12,000 nt of DNA from Chrysomallon squamiferum. Lineage: Eukaryota; Mollusca; Gastropoda; Neomphalida; Peltospiridae. The stretch spans positions 605,501 to 617,500 of the forward strand of contig CM022667.1 in the NCBI GenBank assembly GCA_012295275.1, read 5' to 3'. The notes under the pieces are model-generated. The model ran no database searches, was not told the DNA's origin, and saw only the letters and a list, made by a program, of their open reading frames with translations. Shown here one piece after another: positions 7,530-12,000 of this stretch (positions are counted from its first letter, which is position 1; every line of letters begins with the position of its first letter). Both the position numbers and the translations under genes were made by a program.

Positions 7530-8979
7530 AAAGTTGTTCTGCAGAAAGAAGATATCTCATTCCGATGTTTATGAGGAATCTAAAAGATGTTGGTTTGGTG
7601 TCGCTACATACACAGTATGTATGCATAGGATGTACATTAAACAGATGATGACAAAACAATTTCAAGGAGTATTTAAATAAACTAGATCTTGATGTGTACC
7701 AGTTAAAGACAATACAGATGGACATCTGCACAAATGATTGCTGGAAATTGCCAATGAAGTAATATTTAAAGGGACAGCAGGTAAGTCATACCTCTGATTT
7801 AAACACAGTATTATTAACTACTACGTGGTATAGGAGTAAGTGCTTAAAATACAGCAAAGTCCACGATCCTTAAAAAATGTTAGAAAAAAGTCAGTGTTTA
7901 GAAAACCTGTTATTTTTGTTTGTGTGTTTTTTTAAATATATGGATCTTGTATGGTCCAAAAGAGTATCACATTCATTCCTGAAGCACCCCTGACATGGGC
8001 ACAGTTATTTAACGGTAATGTAAGACACACCAGTGTTTTTAACAACAGAATATTTTTTTCTGTAAACACAACTCCTAGATCTGATTAGTTATGATGTTAA
8101 CAGTCCTCTCTGTTTAAGCTAAAATAATGATGTAATGATGACCATTTACTTTCACAATAATTAATCTTCTTTCTCAACATAAAAATAATATTGATGTTAA
8201 TAGTTTTGCTATGAAAATAAAAAATATGGTTTTGTTTAGGTTATTAATGCTAATTTGAAAATAAAATAATATTTAAGTGACAATATTAGCTCCAGTCTGA
8301 ATTCAAATAAATCTGTGCAAATCTTTTCAGTGTCATTCTGTTTTATTCAAAATGTTTTGCCAATTAAAATTTGTTTTTATAATCCTTAATGTTACAGTAA
8401 AAACCAGAACCCCAAAACAGAATAAATGTTTAAGTGGTTAGAATTGTTCTTAAAATATATGTATCACTATGGTAAACTTTTAAAATGCTAGTATTCATTT
8501 ATTATAAACTATTTCTTTTTCTTTAATTTGAAATATTATGTATAATATTATGTTTTGCTGTGAATACTGTGACAGCATGGAAAATTATATCACACTATTA
8601 ATAACCTCACAGAAAAGTAAGTAAGAAGGCTTAACCCAACAAAACCATATTAACTTTCTTAACCTAACTTTTATTTTCCTGACGAATATATTTGCTCACA
8701 TTTTATGCTCATATGCTCCTAATGAAAATAAATTCAATGCAAGAAACAAAGAAAAACATGAGAAAAGAAAGAAAGAAGTAAGATAAAGAAAAATATCACA
8801 TTATTGTTACCAACTTCACAACGAAAAGCAAAAAGTTTTAATTTATCAAGACTACATTAATATTTGTTTTAAAACATACCTGTTTCATGATTATTATTAT
8901 TTTTGTGATGAATGTCTTTCCTCCAATTTTATACAAAACCGTGAATATGAAATATTCTACACTATCTATTAAATCTTAC
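7530..8979. other. Unremarkable AT-rich intronic sequence
   Basis: About 1450 bp without tandem arrays longer than a few units. A purine-rich patch (8741-8795, AAGAAAGAAAG-like) is the only compositional feature. No exon-like segment with conserved protein content was found on either strand up to the exon C donor. Confidence 0.6.
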
Positions 8980-9059
8980 CTCTTGAAGATTGGGATCAAT
9001 TTTCCAGATTCGAAGACTCTGGTCACGTGACCAAGTAACCAACAACCTGTCTTTGTAAC
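8980..9059 (-). CDS. WDR59: WDR59 ortholog, exon C (last WD repeat)
   Basis: 80 bp: two bases complete the split Gly, then 26 codons read YKDRLLVTWSRDQSLRIWKI and end DPNLQE. LVTWSRDQ(S/T)LR(I/M)W is a hallmark of WDR59 and forms the closing strand of a WD repeat, with IWKI at the W-D position. The acceptor is TTATACAG to the right and the donor GTAAGA to the left. The other two frames are worse: one has TGA in the middle. The exon ends in phase 0, matching exon D, and the join NLQE|LCG resembles the family pattern of a short run ending in LC just after the propeller. The codons for WSRD happen to form a 12-bp palindrome at 9021-9032 that contains GTCACGTGAC (see findings). Confidence 0.92.
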
Positions 9060-9081
9060 CTGTATAATAAAATACACTTGA

Positions 9082-9265
9082 TTATAGCAAATTAATTAAT
9101 GACATAACAACACCTTTTGATAACATTAATGATTTTTATAAATTACTTGACAAAATATCCATGTTTATAACAAATTAACTAACGACATATCAATACCTTT
9201 TAATAATATTAATGATTATTATAAATTATTAGACAAAATATACATGTTTATAACAAATTAATTAC
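9082..9265. repeat. 83-bp tandem repeat, about 2.2 copies
   Basis: Copies start at 9082, 9165 and 9248 with TTATA(G/A)CAAATTAA. The first two are full length and similar throughout (both contain TTAATGAT, AAATTA, GACAAAATAT and CATGT in order). The third is cut off after about 18 bp. The array begins 22 bp upstream of the exon C acceptor. Confidence 0.88.
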
Positions 9266-9884
9266 TTGATTCTGTAATGATAAAGAGGAAAACCACAACC
9301 AGCTGTAGCCATTTTATATGAGTTGCATTAATTTCTAGTTTGGGAAAACACATACAGAATGACTGAAATAAGAAGACACACCATCTGTTGGAACTGGAAA
9401 AAGCAAACTGGAGTACCTAGCGATGACTGAGTGATGCACAATTCATAATTTCGGCTGTTTTGTTGAATGGGAGCATGTTAGCATGTATTTGTTTAAATAA
9501 ACATATATGTGTAAGTAAGAATGCATTCAGATTGTTATTATTATTTTTTTTTTTTTCCACTTTGTTAGAATGATTAGGTAAACTAATTGATCAGGTTGTC
9601 ATTGAAAAATTATTATCTCTTTGAAATATTGCTTAAAAATCAAATTTCATTTATTGATAAGGAGAGAGCTTTGTCTTTATTTTATTGTGGGTATCCTATC
9701 TTTACTAAGGATAACAGTAACAGATTATATATCAGTAAGATACCCTGAAATCCATCCATCTGCTAACAAAATTTATTAAAAGTTTTTACTCTTTACTTCA
9801 GACTATGATGACAACAGCATTTTTAAATTCCTGTTTACTGTTTGCAGCTCAAATTTTAAATGTTTATAATTCAAGTGGGATTTG

Positions 9885-9960
9885 GTGGGATTTTTATTTT
9901 TATTATTATTATTATTATTAATTTATTTATTTACTTATTTGTTTGTTTGTGGGATTTTTA

Positions 9961-9997
<37 letters not shown>

Positions 9998-10082
9998 TTA
10001 TTTATTTACTTGTTTGTTTGTTTGTTTGTTTGTTTGTTTGTTTGTTTGTTTATTTATTTATTTATTTATTTATTTATTTTTT
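9885..10082. repeat. Duplicated compound microsatellite (ATT)n-(ATTT)n-(TTTG)n
   Basis: Two copies of one arrangement: GTGGGATTTTTATTTTT, (ATT)n, AATTTATTTATTTACTT, then (GTTT)n. The first copy is 9885-9948 and the second 9949-10082. The second has longer ATT and TTTG blocks and an added (ATTT)n end. It lies 43 bp from the exon B donor. Confidence 0.9.
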
Positions 10083-10125
10083 TGAATACACAGAAAACCA
10101 CTGTATTCTGTTTAGGTAAATTTAC

Positions 10126-10285
10126 CTTCAGCCATCTTCCTCCACTGAAACTCAAGAACAACGTCTCTGTGACCTAGAAATGTGTGCATGGGCATTGAGA
10201 GGTTTCCATTGAACCACAGGTAAAGTCTGTTCTCTACTGGCTTCAACTGCGGCACAACTACAGTGATCAACCCGTCACCAAAGGG
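10126..10285 (-). CDS. WDR59: WDR59 ortholog, exon B (beta-propeller blades)
   Basis: 160 bp, entering in phase 0 and leaving after one base of a Gly codon (phase 1 intron). The 53 whole codons run from PFGDGLITVVVPQL through LYLWFNGN and MPMHTFLGHRDVV to LEFQWRKMAE. LYLW is the end strand of one WD repeat. The GH of FLGHRDVV opens the next, and DVVLEFQWRK is a near-diagnostic WDR59 string. The acceptor is ATTATTTTAG beside 10285 and the donor GTAAAT beside 10126. The split codon G|GT is completed by exon C to Gly, which confirms the junction. An (AAAT)n microsatellite lies immediately upstream of the acceptor, and a duplicated compound microsatellite starts about 40 bp beyond the donor. No in-frame stop or frameshift is present. 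Confidence 0.93.
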
Positions 10286-10299
10286 CTAAAATAATAAAA

Positions 10300-10335
<36 letters not shown>

Positions 10336-10848
10336 AACAACAATCATAAAAACGATAAAATTTCTCGATTTAAAATTTAAAAATGTCATACTGCTTATGT
10401 TTTAAACTGAATGACATGACAAAAGGTACACAATGTACGTTAACAAATTTAATTAGAAAAAATGTTAATATTTCTGTTTTTTTAAATATTTTTGGTTGTG
10501 ATGATTTTTGTTTATTAAAGATGGTCAGAATAAAGGTATATTTAATTCTGCCATCATTTCTATTTTATTCTAATTAAATTATTCTAAAGGAGACGATTTT
10601 TCTGTTAATTTTTATTATACCTAGTTATTATTATTTACACACACAAAATAAAATTATTCACTGCTTAAATACATTATAAACAAAATATACCCATAAATAA
10701 AAAAATATATAAAAAAAAATTAATTTTCTAAATTTGAAATTAATTAAGTTTAGCTGTTTTACATTGTTTTATTTTAATAGTTTATTTCAAATATTAACAT
10801 CAGTGTTAAAAAACCCATTGATTCTGTATGTCAAGGGATATAACTCAC
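10286..10848 (-). other. WDR59 intron between exons A and B (563 bp)
   Basis: Donor GTGAGT beside 10849 and acceptor ATTTTAG beside 10285. Apart from the (AAAT)n array at the acceptor it is plain AT-rich DNA. A 64-codon plus-strand open frame at 10383-10577 is AT-rich and shows no motif, so it is not called. Confidence 0.88.
10294..10334. repeat. (AAAT)n microsatellite at an acceptor site
   Basis: About ten AAAT units. On the transcribed strand this is (TTTA)n ending about 8 bp before the AG of exon B, so it occupies the position of the polypyrimidine tract. Confidence 0.9.
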
Positions 10849-10926
10849 TGTGTATCTAGCTCTCCAGACAGGTGCGTTTGTTTTCAGCATCGTTTCACTG
10901 TGGCGTGGGTTGGTGCAGTCCCAAAA
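10849..10926 (-). CDS. WDR59: WDR59 ortholog, exon A (WD-repeat blade, internal exon)
   Basis: First exon of the gene in the window in transcription order: 78 bp, 26 codons, phase 0 at both ends. It reads FWDCTNPRHS... and ends VWRARYT. The FWD is the W-D end of one WD repeat (the family has VKFWD here), and VPVW(K/R)ARYTPF is a recognisable WDR59 segment that begins the next blade. The acceptor is TTTTATAG just right of 10926 and the donor is GTGAGT just left of 10849. It splices directly to exon B, giving ARYT|PFGDG, the order known in vertebrate WDR59. WDR59 is a GATOR2 subunit acting on GATOR1 and mTORC1 at the lysosome. That role is family knowledge, not visible here. The exons encoding the earlier propeller blades lie beyond 12000. 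Confidence 0.9.
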
Positions 10927-10930
10927 CTAT

Positions 10931-10993
10931 AAAATAAAAAAATAAATAAATAAATAAATTATATAAAATTAAAAAAAAAAAAAAAAAAAAAAA
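10931..10993. repeat. (AAAT)n plus A23 at an acceptor site
   Basis: AAAATAAAAAAATAAATAAA-type sequence, then 23 A at 10971-10993. On the transcribed strand it is a T run followed by (TTTA)n leading straight into TTTTATAG of exon A. Confidence 0.9.
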
Positions 10994-11486
10994 GAAAACA
11001 AATGAAAGCAAGCAGAAATGTGCATTATAAATATTTTGTTTATACAACATCTCAGCTTCATTTGAAAAGCCAGTATTTATTTTTATAAACTGCAATATAT
11101 TCATAACAACTCAAGTTAATTTAATTAATTTGTAATCAGTTATTCTTAACTTAAAATTTCCTTAATTAGCAGTTTATAACCAGCTTGAAATATTTCTGTG
11201 GTGAAATATTTTCTCATCTTTCTGTTGTTCTCAAAAAAAAAAAACTTATGAACTAATACATTCAGAAACTTTGTCAACTATTTACAGCAGTAATATTACA
11301 AGAATATTCAGTTATTGACAGTTATCTACCAATACAATACAAATTTCTTAATAATAATTTAACACTTTCATTTATGTAACATAAACAAATTCTGAATAAT
11401 TTAACATCATCATCTTCTCAAGCTCAAATGATTTTCATCATTTATATTTTACTTTCAAAGCAGCTTTCTCTAACGAATTTATGAAC

Positions 11487-12000
11487 AATAATTTGATTTA
11501 TTGTTTTAAAAAGTAATGTTTAATGACCTAATTATAGACTGAGTTGACACTGATTTATACAGTAATACTTAGACACATTTAAATTAACCATTTAAGCTAA
11601 CATAGATTTATAATGTTTAAAAATCACATAATTAACCATTTAAGCTAACATAGATTTATAATGTTTAAAAATCACATAATTATAATCCATTTAAGTATAT
11701 ACTGGTTTATAATAGTCATGTTTAAAATCACTTACTCTAATAATTTGACATGTTGTTTTAAAAAATAATGTTTAATTACATAATTATAATCTATTTATGT
11801 TGATATTGGTTTATACAGTAACATTCAGCCACGTAATTATAACCCATTTAAGCTAATATAGATTTATAAAGTTTAAAAATCACATTATTATAATCCATTT
11901 ATAAAGTTACAAAATCACATAATTATAACCAATTTAAGCTAATAGAGATTTATAAATATTAAAAATCACATAATTACAATGCATTTAAATTAATATAAAT
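11487..12000. repeat. Nested tandem repeat: about 48-bp units inside about 252-bp units
   Basis: Short units begin ATTATAACCCATTTAAGCTA and end AAAAATCACATA. Two (11583-11630 and 11631-11678) are identical over 48 bp. A longer period is also present: AATAATTTG...TTGTTTTAAAAA...AATGTTTAAT...GGTTTATACAGTAA-like order at 11487-11580 recurs at 11739-11834, an offset of about 252. More diverged short units run to the window end, so the array probably continues beyond it. Confidence 0.85.

Larger units (their letters stand above)
1716..8979 (-). other. Large WDR59 intron between exons C and D (7264 bp)
   Basis: Donor GTAAGATTT beside 8980 and acceptor CACTGACAG beside 1715. It separates the propeller-coding part from the linker/RWD part and makes up 60% of the window. 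Its repeats and unique segments are listed separately. I read both strands for further exons with WDR59-like content and for a nested gene and found none; short or poorly conserved linker exons could still be missed. Confidence 0.8.
9060..10125 (-). other. WDR59 intron between exons B and C (1066 bp, phase 1)
   Basis: Donor GTAAATTT beside 10126 and acceptor TTATACAG beside 9059. It holds an 83-bp tandem repeat near the acceptor (9082-9265), a T12 run (9545-9556) and a compound microsatellite near the donor (9885-10082). The remainder (9266-9884) shows nothing recognisable. Confidence 0.88.
10927..12000 (-). other. End of the WDR59 intron upstream of exon A (partial)
   Basis: At least 1074 bp. 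The acceptor TTTTATAG lies at 10927-10934; the donor is outside the window. 10994-11486 is featureless AT-rich sequence, and 11487-12000 is a tandem-repeat array. Confidence 0.8.

Noticed and set aside
7444-7731. 95-codon minus-strand ORF
   Set aside because: It overlaps the MITE-like ends and has no recognisable domain or exon-like boundaries.
9860-10177. Hydrophobic 105-codon plus-strand ORF resembling membrane segments
   Set aside because: It is made of ATT/ATTT/GTTT microsatellite codons (Ile, Leu, Phe, Tyr, Val, Cys) and runs antisense into exon B.

Overview
This is a eukaryotic (animal) genomic window, very AT-rich and full of simple repeats. It carries the middle part of one protein-coding gene on the minus strand. 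Six short exons, each bounded by GT...AG introns and joining in consistent phase, encode 259 consecutive codons (plus 2 nt) of an ortholog of WDR59, a subunit of the GATOR2 complex that acts upstream of mTORC1 in amino-acid sensing at the lysosome. The identification rests on motifs I recognise: VPVWRARYTPFG-like and GHRDVVLEFQWRK in the beta-propeller, LVTWSRDQSLRIW at its end, PQTLQQEFSLIN and YPNGTPPSFQF in the RWD domain, and CLEPCLRQL after it. The organism cannot be named. Divergence from vertebrate WDR59, repeat-rich introns and base composition suggest an invertebrate, possibly a mollusc or other lophotrochozoan, but that is only an impression.

Layout, following transcription from right to left: 12000-10927 is the end of an upstream intron and holds a nested tandem-repeat array (11487-12000). 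Exons A (10849-10926), B (10126-10285) and C (8980-9059) encode propeller blades. An intron of 7264 bp (1716-8979) follows, made of microsatellites, homopolymers, a hAT-like MITE remnant and unremarkable AT-rich DNA. Exon D (1512-1715) encodes the variable linker and the start of the RWD domain. Exon E (938-1099) encodes the RWD core, and exon F (1-95, running off the window) its end. The N-terminal blades lie beyond 12000. The C-terminal half, including the zinc-binding region of the family, lies below position 1.

Only 779 of 12000 bases are coding. I found no second gene, tRNA, rRNA or CRISPR array, and no convincing autonomous transposon. No undescribed system is evident. The more interesting points are local: an exact TFEB/CLEAR-type palindrome inside a WDR59 exon, an apparent copy of the start of exon D within the adjoining intron, microsatellites serving as the region upstream of several 3' splice sites, and a repeat array with two nested periods.
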